This document shows, piece by piece, positions 1-10,560 of a stretch of 64,000 bases of DNA (within the stretch, counting starts at the first letter, position 1; every line of letters begins with the position of its first letter). The notes beneath the pieces were generated by a model. The model was not told the DNA's origin and ran no database searches. It saw only the letters and a program-made list of their open reading frames with translations. The position numbers were made by a program, and so were the translations under genes. The DNA comes from Lucinisca nassula (lineage: Eukaryota > Mollusca > Bivalvia > Lucinida > Lucinidae), in assembly GCA_963580285.1 (NCBI GenBank), contig OY757021.1:90941221-91005220 (forward strand), written 5' to 3'.

Positions 1-941
1 CAATAAAGATCATGGGACATGTAATAACTTTTAACATGCTGTTTTTGTGGCAATGTTTAACATTGAAAGTGTTATCCTTTCTCGTTAAACTGGTCTCGAG
101 CAGAAAACTTTGGTTTGTCAAAAATTAAGTGTTACAGTCTTAACCTCGATGCGTGCAATAAATAAATAAATAGATAAATAAATAGATAAATAAATAAATA
201 AAAAAAAATAAATAAAAAATAAATAAAACGTCCACAGTTATACTCACAAATCCTTTACAAAATGGCAGCAGTCACTAACAGCGATGGAGTATATTCCAGC
301 TCCGTTTGCCTCTACAATAAGGCGTGTCCTTCTCTTATAACAAAATATAAAATAAATATCTACTAATTATGGTACAAGCCCTCGATTTTATCAGTCCATT
401 ATATTATTCGGGGTTGTATCCACATCCGGACAACGATGTTCAGTTCTTATCGATTCTAGTCCATCAAACAAGAAAAAGAAACTATACGATCTTTTATAAT
501 GCGCTCATTTTCCCAAGTATTTATTTTTATTACATTTTATCACGTTGTCCGTTCACAAAAGTGGTAGCCATTGATAGGTAAAATCTAATTATTGAACATA
601 TTACGATGTTAAAACATTCTTGAATATTTAATGAGGTGACAATTGGAAAAATAACAGAAAGAATTACACATTTAATATATGATGTACCGGCTATCGATGT
701 TATAGAACATTTTGTTTTCATACTCAACCCATGTAAGCATCATGAAAGCATGACATTTATCCAGCTCATAGGTTGTTAGCTTTTTTAAATAAACGGACAG
801 TATATTAACTATCCTTCCCCGTTACTGTGAGCAAGAAAATTGCAACATTTTACCCAATATTATAATGATTACAAATTTCATGTTCAGTTGAGTTAAGCAT
901 GAACCATTTCGGCCGATTTCCTGCCCAGAATGAACATATTT
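1..941. other. Left-arm end; no gene
   Basis: Apart from the (TAAA)n run I see nothing recognisable. The homologous sequence in unit A lies upstream of gene A, so this is duplicated intergenic or 5' flanking DNA. Confidence 0.5.
158..230 (+). repeat. (TAAA)n simple repeat, left arm
   Basis: AT-rich AAATA-type run; mirrored at ~35,641-35,716 and shortened in unit B at ~51,270-51,298. Confidence 0.85.
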
Positions 942-1185
942 GGATCACGTGAACAAATCCGCGAAAAAAAGACCCCCCCCCCCCTCTAAACCCCACTTCA
1001 TAAAGAGAAGACTGGAGTTTAAGGAGGTAAACATTATTTTCCTTAATTCTGCTCCAAGACATAGGTTGTGGGTACTCGTTAGAACCGCCTCAATGAGGCG
1101 GTTCTAACGAGCACCCAAAACCTATGTTCTGAGTATAAATAAGAAAAATATTACAAATTTTTCATCAAATGTGTTATCGTTTAAT
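942..1185. mobile_element. Palindromic element (GAACCGCCTC family, subtype with TCACGTGAAC end), left arm
   Basis: The centre near 1,092 is a long perfect palindrome (AACCGCCTC-aat-GAGGCGGTT extended through GGTACTCG and CATAGGTT). The left flank has CCCC-rich and TAAACCCCACTT blocks, and the end is GGATCACGTGAAC. SINE-1 is inserted at its right edge. Confidence 0.78.
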
Positions 1186-1189
1186 GACC

Positions 1190-1356
1190 TAGAAGCCTCC
1201 GTGGTGTTTTGGTTACGCCACTCGCCTTGTAAACCAGGGATCATAGGATCGACCCCGGGCTTCTCCAGACTTTCGGATGAGTCTTTAAACCTAGGGATCG
1301 TCCCCGTATGACCTTAGCTGTCGGTGGGACGTAAAACTATAACACTCACTCACTCG
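1190..1356 (+). mobile_element. SINE-1 (tRNA-derived) with 8-bp target duplication, left arm
   Basis: The head GCCTCCGTGGTG...GTTACGCCACTCGCC and GGATCGACCCC resemble the A and B boxes of a tRNA-derived pol III promoter. The body contains GACTTTCGGATGAGTC and ends in an ACTC-type tail. TAATGACC flanks it at 1,182-1,189 and 1,357-1,364. Too diverged and too long to be a tRNA gene. Confidence 0.8.
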
Positions 1357-1706
1357 TAATGACCAATATTTTTATCAGTTCTTAAATAGAGCGCAGTGAA
1401 AATAAGGGGTCTCGCAAGTAGTGGAAAGTGTTTTACATTATTGAATGGATAAATCCATATACGAGATGTCTAGGGCCCAAAATGGGACGCTGGCAAACAG
1501 TGTAGACCCAGATCAGAATCCCGGTGCTTAAAGTTCAGCGTGTTAAAGATATGTTCCGATTCGGGACCATCTTTCGCATACACTCAAAGCCTAAAAATTA
1601 CTGTCAGCACTTTGATTCCTATTATTAATAATACACCCGTGCCCTAAAATGGCGTTCTTCTCATCTCAAGAACTAGTATTTTTTAGTTGAAAATATCCGA
1701 TAATTT

Positions 1707-2068
1707 TCTTATTTCTAGTCCAAATATAGTTTGATAGTGCTTATTAGAGACGGGCCTCCGTGGCCTAGTGGATAAGAGCGCTGACTCTTAGTCATTAGGT
1801 CTCTCACCGCCGTAGGTTCGAGCCTCGCTCGGGCCAAGTGTGAGACGCCAAGTTCTGCAACGGAAGGTCAGTGGTTTTTCTCCGGGTACTCCGGTTTTCG
1901 CCCACCTCTGATTAACGATCGGCTCGATATGAGTGAAATAATCTTGAAAGGGCCGTAAAACCCAAACCAAAAAAAAAGTGCTTATTAGAACTGCCTAATA
2001 TTGTTTGTACTAAACATAGGGGCGGTTCTAACGAGCATCCACAATTTATGTTTGGACCAGAAATATCA
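1707..2068. mobile_element. Diverged palindromic element split by SINE-2, left arm
   Basis: Terminal AGTCCAAATATAG and TTTGGACCAGAAAT are inverted. The centre retains GGCGGTTCTAACGAGCATCC. Mirror copy at 33,805-34,166; the uninterrupted orthologue is at 50,050-50,170. Confidence 0.7.
1749..1977 (+). mobile_element. SINE-2 (tRNA-derived) with 12-bp target duplication, left arm
   Basis: The head (GGCCTCCGTGGCCTAGTGGA...GTAGGTTCGAGCC) has tRNA-like A and B boxes. The tail is AAACC-A(n). GTGCTTATTAGA flanks it exactly at 1,737-1,748 and 1,978-1,989. It sits inside a palindromic element. Unit B at about 50,150 is the empty site. Confidence 0.85.
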
Positions 2069-2082
2069 TATATATATAAGAT

Positions 2083-2693
2083 CTGACAAAGATGAGAATA
2101 AGTGCTCATGAATTATTGATTGAAAGGGGTCGTTATTGTAGACCTAGAATACCGCGTGATCAACGCTTATGCTCTGAATGCTTACAACTTGAAGATGAAA
2201 TGCATTTCATGTTATTTTGTAAGAAATAACCTCATATCCAGTTTATTAAATACCCTTAATATTAATTGGCATTCTCAAGGACCAAACTCGGTAGTAGAGG
2301 CTTTTACAATATTCTCTAAGTTGGTCAACCCAACTAATGAAAACGAGACAAAACTGGTCAGATGCTCTGATGGTCAGATAGTCTGATGGTCTTATTGTAT
2401 ACTGCATTATAGAGCATTTAACTTTTGCATTGATTGATGCTAGACGACGGGGAACTCTTTCAAATGGTTGTTCCTGTTTGCATACAAGGACAACCTTTTG
2501 CAACAGCTTTCTCTTGCTTTAACAACAAAAAGCGATACTTGGCTCTCAAATACTTTATTTGCCGATATACATGCTTTCTAAATTGTTCTGTTATATTGGT
2601 TATGTATTGTTGTTTGTTACATGTGGTGAACACCCTGTTTGTAGATGGTATGCCGAATAAAAATATTCTATTCTATTCTATTCTATATTCTAT
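2083..2693 (+). pseudogene. 3' fragment of a LINE (C-terminal knuckle plus 3' UTR), left arm
   Basis: Frame 2,083-2,229 reads DLTKMRISAHELLIERGRY, followed by RLCSECLQLEDEMHFMLFC. This is the C-terminal knuckle region of CR1/Jockey-type LINE ORFs, followed by a stop. About 460 bp of 3' UTR ends in AATAAAAATA plus a (TTCTA)n tail at ~2,667-2,693, a known kind of LINE 3' terminus. The rest of the element is missing, as in ordinary 5' truncation. Unit B lacks it, at about 50,040. Confidence 0.75.
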
Positions 2694-2695
2694 AT

Positions 2696-2914
2696 GGGCC
2701 CCGTCAAGCGATTTTGGTACTTATCGCCTATGCGAGCAGCGAAGGTTCAGCGCAGTCTCGCCAGAACCTTCGCTGCTCGCTCATACAAGCAGTGAATCAA
2801 GAGGAACCTTCAGACAGAAAGCCATATCCCAGGCCCCTCTGAATGGCTGGGCATGCGCAGTTAAAATTTGTTATGACGGAATGCTCGAAGACACAAATTC
2901 GCTTGGCGGGGCTC
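2696..2914 (+). mobile_element. ~220-bp MITE with GGCCCCG(T/C)CAAGCG ends, left arm
   Basis: The ends are inverted (GGGCCCCGTCAAGCG at the start and CGCTTGGCGGGGCTC at the end). Inside is a perfect 17-bp inverted repeat, GCGAGCAGCGAAGGTTC, separated by about 20 bp, which would form a strong hairpin. It abuts the LINE fragment's (TTCTA)n tail. Other copies are at 32,954-33,172, 42,724-42,955 and 63,029-63,264. I could not fix a target-site duplication. Confidence 0.72.
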
Positions 2915-3055
2915 ATTTATAAAAACATATCAAACATAGGAATCTGAAAAATGCTGAGTTTTAAGAAATGACCTCGCCATTTTAGCACACGGGAGTGTCA
3001 TCGTAATGTTTCTGTAATTGCCCGAACAAACATATACAGTAAATTTCCTATATTC

Positions 3056-3196
3056 TTTAAGACCACCTTTGAACAGTCCCAAAGGTGGTCCCTGACCAGA
3101 GGACACTGTATGCAGAAAACACAAATAAGGAATATCTGCCACCAACTAAATAACCTTTTTAAAGCAGAATTAGTCTTAATTTTAGGTGGTCTTAAA
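3056..3196 (+). mobile_element. ~140-bp MITE with TTTAAGACCACCT ends, left arm
   Basis: Ends are inverted (TTTAAGACCACCT / AGGTGGTCTTAAA), and an internal CACCTTTG...CAAAGGTG makes a hairpin. It is present in both arms and unit B (49,763-49,903), with a related copy 3' of gene A (38,726-38,897). Confidence 0.7.
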
Positions 3197-4238
3197 AGCG
3201 AAATTTTCTTTTATGTTTTATTAAAAATATAAGAAAGTACTCACTTTATATATAGGACGAAGTTCGGTATTTTTTTTTTCGAATATATCCAACAGAGCTG
3301 ACTCGATCGCAGTTATGATAGATTTTGTTTGCTGTCAGGAATGATCGAACTGTGTTATATACCCCGAAAAAATATCAGAAGTCAAAATCAATCTATCAAA
3401 GGTGTGATAATTTGTGGCACGAGTTTCCAGATTTTTATCAAGCAAAATCACTCAACATTAGTGTTCCACACTTTTATCTAGAAAAATCAAAACGGAAGAC
3501 TTTAAAGGGTGGCATACGACCGAGCTTCAAGCCGACAATTATAATGCGATTTACTTGAAAGATAAATGTCGTTAACCATGCACCTTCCTTCTTATCACAA
3601 ACATGCATCCAAGACTTTAGTTTGCACGTCCGCAGATGTTATTGTCCGGTACATGTATTTGATGAGATACACTATTACCGTACGGCGTATAGGTTAGAAG
3701 TCATGAAGAGATTCCTTCACAAGTAAGTCTGCGAAGCGAAGCAGGCCCAGATCAGACGTCACAGAACACGGCCTCTGATCAGGGCCTACACTGTTTGCAA
3801 ATAGTTCAGCCAATTTGCAAATTCTGAAGAAAACACACCCTGACACCCTTAATTTTAAAATGAACCTGTGCTATATTTAAGTTGGATAATTCCATTGGGT
3901 AAAAAAGGGTTAAATAAGTAAAATAGAAGTAGAGTGAATGGTCAGGAAAGGATGTCAAAATAAGGAACGATGAAAACCTATTTTTTTTTTCATTTATTAT
4001 GTCAATAATGACATTGGATATGCATGCTTCATATTGATTCTCCTTCTTGTTAATATATGTTTTTGATATTCCAGTAAAAAGGAAGACCATAGATCAGTCA
4101 ATGGACATTAAAATCACCTGGCTTGATTTCTCTATCAGGTATAGGGTGAAGATGTATTGCTTGTCAGTCAGTCAGAAGCATCTGGGCTGAATAATGTGTT
4201 AAAAATTCATCGTAATGGTTAAGGACCTTTCTTAATCA
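3197..4238. other. Intergenic, with a GGCCC-GATCAGA inverted motif; no gene
   Basis: Near 3,745-3,795, GGCCCAGATCAGACG and CCTCTGATCAGGGCC are inverted, beside AACACACCCTGACACCC. The same phrase recurs in degraded form near 1,500, 6,265, 32,090, 45,990, 48,015, 49,195 and 50,365, so this is another dispersed repeat. Confidence 0.5.
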
Positions 4239-4242
4239 TTAA

Positions 4243-5295
4243 TGCCTAGGTCACATAGCCCGGCCGATGAGGTTTCGATGAGCGAGCGATGCGACTTTCG
4301 GCAAACACCGGCCGGAATCCCGTGGTCCCCGGCCGGCGTTTGGGGCTTAAAACCGCATCGGTGGGCAGCTCGGCGAAATTTAACTACGATGTTAAAATTC
4401 GACGGGCTCTCACCGAGCTCCTTCATCGCAGCCCCATCCTTACCAAATCGGAATACGCATCGGCCGGTGTACGGCTGAGTATCGGCCGGTGTCCCGTCCA
4501 TCTGAGACCACCAAAGGACACGCTTTTGTGAACGGACACCGACCGAGTTTCGGCCGAGGTCCAACCGATGTGGGACCAAGTCTTCGAAAATATAGTACCG
4601 GTGGGTGACCGATGTAAGATACAGTGGCCGAAGCTCGGCCGGACATCGGCCGGAACTCGGCCGGATATCGCTGCTTGTAAATAAACGGCTCGCTCCAGTC
4701 CGTGTACAACATTCAGCTAGTTGTGTTTACACAAGCAACACCTCACACGAGCAACATCAGGATTTCAATGTGTACTCCCTCTTTTGACAGACTTCAAGGA
4801 TGCCAAAAGTTGCCAGGAAAAATGATGGGGATGAGGAGAAGAGGCCACCACCAGAGATGGATCACGGGAAGAAGATATATTTATACAGTGATGTAATAGC
4901 TGACCATCGCCCCACGCCCCCCCCCCCCCCCCCCCACCCGCCAAGTCCGAGTTACAACGGCCGAACATCGGCCGGGCAGTGTTCAAAGACCGTTTACAAC
5001 CCGTCCGGTGATCGCACGGTGTCCATAACCTGCTCGGGTACCGGCCGTATACCCCCCCCCCATGTCCGATCGACCACCGGCCGGTAGTTGCTACCACATA
5101 GGCCGAAAAAATCTCCCCTGTTAAGACAGACTCCGTACGGTCATGGACCGGTATTTGGTCGGTCGCCTGTAGATCTCCGGACGGAGTCCGTTCACGTCAC
5201 CGAGCTATGCCTCCGATGAGGGGAACTCGGCGACACCCCAAAAATTTACCGAGCTCCACCGATGCCGGACATCGGTCGGGCCATGTGACCTAGGC
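4243..5295. mobile_element. GC-rich ~1.05-kb element with CCTAGGTCACAT ends and TTAA target sites, left arm
   Basis: The ends are inverted (CCTAGGTCACATAGCCCG and CGGGCCATGTGACCTAGG), with TTAA outside both ends (4,239-4,242 and 5,296-5,299). The interior is GC- and CpG-rich, packed with CGGCCG, CCGGCC and CATCGG motifs. It carries a C tract at ~4,916-4,935 and another near 5,051. No transposase ORF is present. The empty site in unit B has a single TTAA (48,771-48,774). TTAA duplication is the hallmark of piggyBac-type transposition, so it is probably a non-autonomous member of that class. Confidence 0.8.
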
Positions 5296-5457
5296 TTAAG
5301 AAGGCCTCTTCACAATATAGTCAGCAGCAGAAACGACTTCTGATTGGCTGAAAGAGAAGAAACGTCCCAAACCGCAGTCTAAATGAAAATATACTTCCAT
5401 TTAGAAGTAAACATCGAAGCAGGAAATGGTTCGACCCGTGAAAGTTGGGCAGTAACC

Positions 5458-5655
5458 CATCACGAAAACAGGCCCACATAATTCTGTTCCCTTGACCCCC
5501 ACTTTCGTATAGTAAATCTGGGATTCACAGGGGTAAAACTTATTTTTTTTTTCTAATTTTTGCTCTGAAATATACATTGTCGGTACACGTGAGAGCCGCC
5601 TCGATCATGATGAGGCGGTTCTATAATGTGTAACTGCAACCTACATTTGCCCCAG
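5458..5655. mobile_element. Palindromic element, left arm (one end lost)
   Basis: Starts CATCACGAAAACAGGCC; centre CCGCCTCGATCATGATGAGGCGG near 5,600. The right half is replaced by unrelated sequence ending ACCTACATTTG. Orthologues at 30,202-30,401 and 48,425-48,603. Confidence 0.72.
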
Positions 5656-5662
5656 AGCTGCA

Positions 5663-5935
5663 CATTACGAAAACATGCCTATTCAAATATATTGGTAAAA
5701 TTTTACCACCAAAAAATGAAATTTTCCAGGTAAAAATCCCAATATTTTTCGTGTTCTGCTCAAAACATAGATTGTTGGTACTCGTTAGAACCGCCTCGAC
5801 GAGGCGGTTCTAACGGGTACCAACAATCTATGATTTTAAGCAGAAATAAAAAAAGTATACCCCTGAAACTCCAGTTTTACTACATAAAAGTTGGGTTTGA
5901 AGAAGTCAGATTTATATAGGCGTGTTTTCATGATG
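5663..5935. mobile_element. Palindromic element, complete, left arm
   Basis: A complete copy from CATTACGAAAACATGCCTA to TAGGCGTGTTTTCATGATG, with a near-perfect central stem of about 50 bp per side around 5,803. It is one of the best type copies. Confidence 0.82.
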
Positions 5936-5950
5936 ATGATGCTTGACTGA

Positions 5951-6183
5951 ACACACAAGAGTACTGGTAAACCGCTTGAAGGTTTAAGCTTGCCAAGGCA
6001 AAGTGGTGTGAGTCGGCCTGTCTATGCATATAAACCCTATAGGTTTCATCTGGCGGCAGGGATTGAGATGTCATTCTATCTCAGTAAAAGTCCCACAAAA
6101 AAGTGGAAGCAACGTCTCCAAAGTGACCTAATTAGTGTTGACCGGGACGTTAAACCTCAAATCAAACTAAGAAACAAACCACA
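5951..6183 (+). mobile_element. SINE-3, 5'-truncated, left arm
   Basis: Begins at the GTACTGGTAAACCGCTT part of SINE-3 and ends at the GACCGGGACGTTAAACCTC-AAATCAAAC tail. Confidence 0.72.
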
Positions 6184-6429
6184 ACCTACATGTATATTTT
6201 AGAGCAGAAATAAGAAAACATAAATTAGACTACCAGCTTTTGCTAAGCCATATTTACATAGCGTGTAGACCCAGGTCAGACGCCACAGAACATAGGTCTT
6301 ATAGTGGATTTAGTCGTGCACCGGCATGTCAAAATGGAATTATTGATCCCACAGGAGCTTCCCACAGGAGCTTAACATGCCTGTGTCACACTATCACTTT
6401 TCCTGCGTATTTTACAGTAAAAAAAAAAG

Positions 6430-6580
6430 CAAATTTTCAAATGAAAAATTGTGATATTTTTCTTATTTTTCCTCTAAAATATAAATTGTGGGTACACATT
6501 ATAACCGCCTCATCGGGGTAGTTCTAACGTGTACCCACAATCTACATGTTAGACCGAAATTAGAAAATTAAGCTTTATCC
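6430..6580. mobile_element. Palindromic element, diverged, left arm
   Basis: Centre near 6,515 (AACCGCCTCATCGGGGTAGTT) with GTGGGTACAC/GTGTACCCAC flanks. Mirror at 29,277-29,427; unit B orthologue at 46,445-46,600. Confidence 0.7.
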
Positions 6581-7642
6581 TTTCCTTCTATAAAATAAAA
6601 TAAAGTCTATTCTAATAAGTACACACAACATACAGTAGAAAATCTTCCAAAATTACCTCAATCTAGTGCTAGGGGGGAGAATGTTCTCATGAGAGAGAAG
6701 ATAAGTTCGAATCAGGCATGGTAAACGAACCTTCGTTGTTTGAGTCAGCGAAGTGTTTCTCAGCTTCATCACTCAGCGATAACAACATGTATATCCGACC
6801 TTAATAAATAATGCATTTGTTTGTAAAAAGGTCTTAAATTTTATTTCGCGGAAAACATGTGATTTATGTCACACGATCATCGATCATAATAATTGTTTCG
6901 TATATCTAAACATGACTGCATATCCTTCCAGTGGTCATGAGACACAGGTCAGTCAGGGCGTTTTTGGAACCAGGTAAGAGACAATTCTGTTTTCTCTAAG
7001 ATAGTCTCGGGTACATTGAAATTCCATGCGGGTAGCGAAGGTGCCGATTAGGCTGCGCATCAGATCTGCGCATTTACTGCCCGCCCATGTTTAAAGTACA
7101 TTTTGTCGGGTTGCTGCTCACTTATAAATCTTATAAAATTAAAAGTAATGATAACATAAAATAGTTATTGGAGAAAGTATGTTAAGACGGGAGGTTTATA
7201 TTTTAGCAATGATTTCATTCCGCTTTTCACCCTAGTTTCGCTGATATTCTGACAGTTCTTTGTCTGTCATGTTCAGGAAAACATAAATCAGAAAGACGTG
7301 TTGCCTTGTTTCACGCGTTTGCTGAACCTACTGATAGATCATCTTTTTGTCCCCGCCCCAGGAAATTTCGCAGACAAACCCTAGCATTTCTTTGCTGACT
7401 GAAACTTGTTTGCATTCACTTTAGTGATATTGCACAATGTTGTTGATGCTGCTGCTGTTTTCTGATTCAAACCACTATGTCAAGACCACGTTACCTACAG
7501 CGACATTGCATTATGTAGTTATATTATGCAAATAATTCCAGCAAATTTTAGATCGGAAATTGTTCAGACTCAAAAATGTCTGTTTCAGTAAGGATAATCT
7601 AAAACAAGTGACTGTATCCTCAATATTACTAAGTTCATGGTC
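6581..7642. other. About 1 kb with no recognised feature, left arm
   Basis: Conserved in the right arm (~28,217-29,276) and partly in unit B (~45,360-46,440). No reading frame, RNA or repeat structure stands out. Confidence 0.45.
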
Positions 7643-7936
7643 ACCGCCAATTGGGGCTTGGAGAAATTGATATGGCTGCAGGTTGCTTCTACGCAGAACG
7701 AGCTGAAACCGACCACACATTAATACTGCTAAACCGCTTAGAGGGTCTGAGCCTGCCCAGGCAAGGTAGTGCGAGTCGGTCCGGCCATGCATTTTAACCT
7801 TATTGGTCTCATTGGGTGGTAGGGAATAACATGCCACTACATCTCAATGTTGGGTAAAAGTCCCATGAAATTGGACGCAACGTCTCCAAAATGGCCTAAA
7901 TAGTGTTAACGGTTACGTTAAACCACAAAGCAAACT
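7643..7936 (+). mobile_element. SINE-3, near full length, left arm
   Basis: Contains the head (CCGCCAATTGGGGCTTG), the central GGTCTGAGCCTGCCCAGGC region and the GTTACGTTAAACC tail. It is among the more diverged copies. Confidence 0.7.
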
Positions 7937-8087
7937 AATTAATATGTTCTTGAAAACAGGGTATACAAGGTACATGCAGCCACAAACCACATGTATCTGC
8001 TTATTAATACTGTAATTAAACATACAGAGTATATAGCGTAGCCATAAACCACATTTAGGTTGGAGTGCCATTGTATTTTTGGGTCGA

Positions 8088-8250
8088 TCGGTTTCGTTTT
8101 GATTTTACGGCCGTTTCAAGATTATTTCACTCATATCGAGCCGATAGTTAATGAGAGGTGGGCGAAATCGGGAGCACCCGGAGACAAACAACATGACCTT
8201 CCGTTGCAGAACTCGGCGTCTCACATGTGACCCGAGTCTGGCATTTTGGG
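8088..8250 (-). mobile_element. SINE-2, 5'-truncated, left arm
   Basis: Only the body and tail of SINE-2 are present (reverse orientation: TTTTACGGCCGTTTC to the GAGACGCC region). The tRNA-like head is missing. It is shared by both arms and unit B, so it predates the tandem duplication. Confidence 0.7.
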
Positions 8251-8353
8251 GTCGATTGTTTTTCGTTCGATCTCAAGTAAATAATACTGTGGCAGCAATA
8301 TTGCTGTTATCCGCGAGATTATTGCAAGCAAATAACGTTAAACCGCGCGAAAA

Positions 8354-8670
8354 CATTCGGAAAACAAGCCTATTCAAATATATTGGGCATTTGGTCACCA
8401 AAAATAAAAAAAGGAAACATTTCTGACAAAAATTTCAATTTTTTTTTATATATTTTTGCTCTAAAGATAGATTATGGATATTCGTTAGAACCGCCTCGGC
8501 GAAGCGGTTCTTACGAGTACCGCTAACGAGTATCGCCGAGGCGGTTCTAACGAGTACCCACAATGTATTAGCAGAAATAAGAAATATATTGTATATCCCT
8601 GTAAACGCTAGTTTTACTATACAATAAGGGCTTTGAAGGGTCAAAATTATATAGGCGTGCTTTTGTGATG
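8354..8670. mobile_element. Palindromic element with doubled centre, left arm
   Basis: Complete copy (GGAAAACAAGCCTATTC to TAGGCGTGCTTTTGTGATG). The central palindrome arm is partly duplicated, giving GCGAAGCGGTTCTTACGAG followed by CTAACGAGTATCGCCGAGG. The core therefore contains two overlapping inverted repeats. Confidence 0.78.
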
Positions 8671-8703
8671 TTAAAAATAATCAAAGCGCAAGCACTTGAA
8701 AGG

Positions 8704-8983
8704 CATCACGAAAACACGCCTATATAATTTTGACCCCCTCGAACCCCACTTTTATATAGTAAAACTGGGGTTTGCAGGGGTAACCTTATTTTTCTTATTT
8801 CTGCTCTAAAATATAGATTGTGGGTACTCGTTAGAACCGCCTCGATGTGGCGGTTCTAACGAGTACCAACAATCTATATTTTGAGCAGAAATAAGAAAAA
8901 TATCGTAATATTTCGTCTTAAAATCTTCAGTTTTTTCGGCGATAAAGGTGGCAATGTATTTGTATAGGCGTGTTTTCGAAATG
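8704..8983. mobile_element. Palindromic element, complete type copy, left arm
   Basis: Starts CATCACGAAAACACGCC and ends GGCGTGTTTTCGAAATG. The order is terminal repeat, CCCCACTTTTATATAG block, CTGGGGTTTGCAGGGG, TTATTTCTGCTC, the GAACCGCCTC palindrome (~8,805-8,900), GAGCAGAAATAAG, an A/T-rich right block and the terminal repeat. No coding capacity. Confidence 0.85.
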
Positions 8984-9222
8984 GTTGTTCGGGGTCAGAT
9001 TAGGATCAAAATTGTTTGCTCAATGTTAAGTAAATTTACAACAAATATTGCAACTGAAATTGTCTGGAGCTGTTAGGTGCAGTACGATAATATCCGTGTG
9101 ACATAGTGCATTCTCTCAGATCTCAAAACAATGGAAAATTTAAAATATGTTTCTTATTTTGAACCCACAGAAGATAACAGACGACAATTGACAACTGCCC
9201 ATCTATGGCAACCGATAGGCAG

Positions 9223-9700
9223 ATAGAACTTTGTTTAAGGAAGATATCTGTGAAAGTTTGATAAAATAGCTTGAAAAGTGTAAATGTCATTTTCAGTTTT
9301 CCCCATTATAAGCCTGTGGAAACTCTTAACTTCCCATAGCAACTACAGTGCCAAATTTTATAAAAAATAAATAAAAATAAAATAAAACGTGTAAATGCAA
9401 CTATGGTAAATGTTTCCATAAAGTCTCAGCCTCATAGAGAATATAGTTTATGAGGAGATGATTTTTTTAAGTATTTTTCTCCTATTTTTTATTTTGGTTT
9501 TCAATGGCAACTATTAAAAATGAACAGTAGGCCTAAACCATATGGCAAATAAAGATTACTTGAAGAATATTTCTATGAAAGTTTGCCAAAATATCTGCTA
9601 AGGCTTGGCAGTAAATGTAAATTTTCAATTTTCCCCATTACAAGACTATGGAAACGCTAAGTTGCCATAGCAACGAAACTACACAGCCAAATTACATTGT
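9223..9700. repeat. Diverged HINE-like tandem repeat pair, left arm
   Basis: The phrase AATTTTCCCCATTATAAG...TGGAAAC...CCATAGCAAC recurs at about 9,295 and 9,635 and again near 12,045 and 12,870. It marks copies of one larger repeat unit. The mirror is at about 26,160-26,640. Confidence 0.55.
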
Positions 9701-9717
9701 TTGTTTGTTTTGTTTGT

Positions 9718-9767
9718 TTTGAGGTTTAACGTCCCCGTCAACACTGTTAAGGTCATTTTGGAGACGT
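9718..9767 (-). mobile_element. SINE-3 3' tail fragment, left arm
   Basis: Only the ~50-bp 3' end (GAGGTTTAACGTCCCCGTC) is present. A CA microsatellite follows at 9,823-9,846. Confidence 0.65.
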
Positions 9768-10498
9768 TCACATTAAAACAAAACACAAAAACAAAACAAA
9801 ACAAACAAACAAAAAACAAACACACACACACACACACACACACACAACCTGTTCAGATAAATATGGTCAATATTTCCATTAAAGGTGCATTATTGAGCTA
9901 TATGGCAAAAATGCTTCCAAAAATAAAATACATATAGCCGGTATTTTTCTTTAAAACAATACAAATGAATGCATTTTATGCAAAAAAAATGCGAACAATT
10001 ATGATGACAGGTAAACGAGTTTGAGAGGGATTCCCTAACTAGGTTTCGCACACTAGTTAGATCTATTTTTAGTTCGTGACAAAAATAGAATCCCCATATA
10101 TGACGTTATGCGACGTTCATTTTTGGCCTTGTTTGCTTAGGCCATGCCTGAATCGAAAGACATATGACGCTGAATACCATACCATAAGTAACGACACTCA
10201 GAGACGATACTATCGCCATGTATGTGTAAAGTGACAGATTTATTTTTAGAACAGAATTCCGAACACATGTTCAGAGCTAAGGGTAAACACGAATGAAAAC
10301 GACCATTTTCACAAAGTTCTGAAGCTATATTTGGCTCCAAAAGTGTACACATGACAAAGGAGTATGCATTGAAGATAAAAACCAGAAAAAAAATTTGAGA
10401 CCCGGTAGCTCAATAATGCACCTTTAAGGCCCAGTCTTATAGAGAATCTGTTTTTTTTGTTTTTGTTTTTTTTTTTGTTTTTTTAGAAGATGATTTTT

Positions 10499-10500
<2 letters not shown>

Positions 10501-10548
<48 letters not shown>
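10501..10548 (+). repeat. (GT)24 microsatellite, left arm
   Basis: Pure GT tract next to the start of the ATGGCGGCCAT array element. The partner AC tract in the right arm is longer. Confidence 0.9.
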
Positions 10549-10551
<3 letters not shown>

Positions 10552-10560
10552 GTTTTTTTT

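Noticed and set aside
4232..5097. Overlapping 78-115-codon open frames on both strands
   Set aside because: They arise from the GC-rich, stop-poor composition of the TTAA-flanked element. No conserved motif is seen.
9823..9846. CA tract as a regulatory site
   Set aside because: Ordinary microsatellite adjoining a SINE tail fragment, mirrored in the right arm, with no gene nearby.
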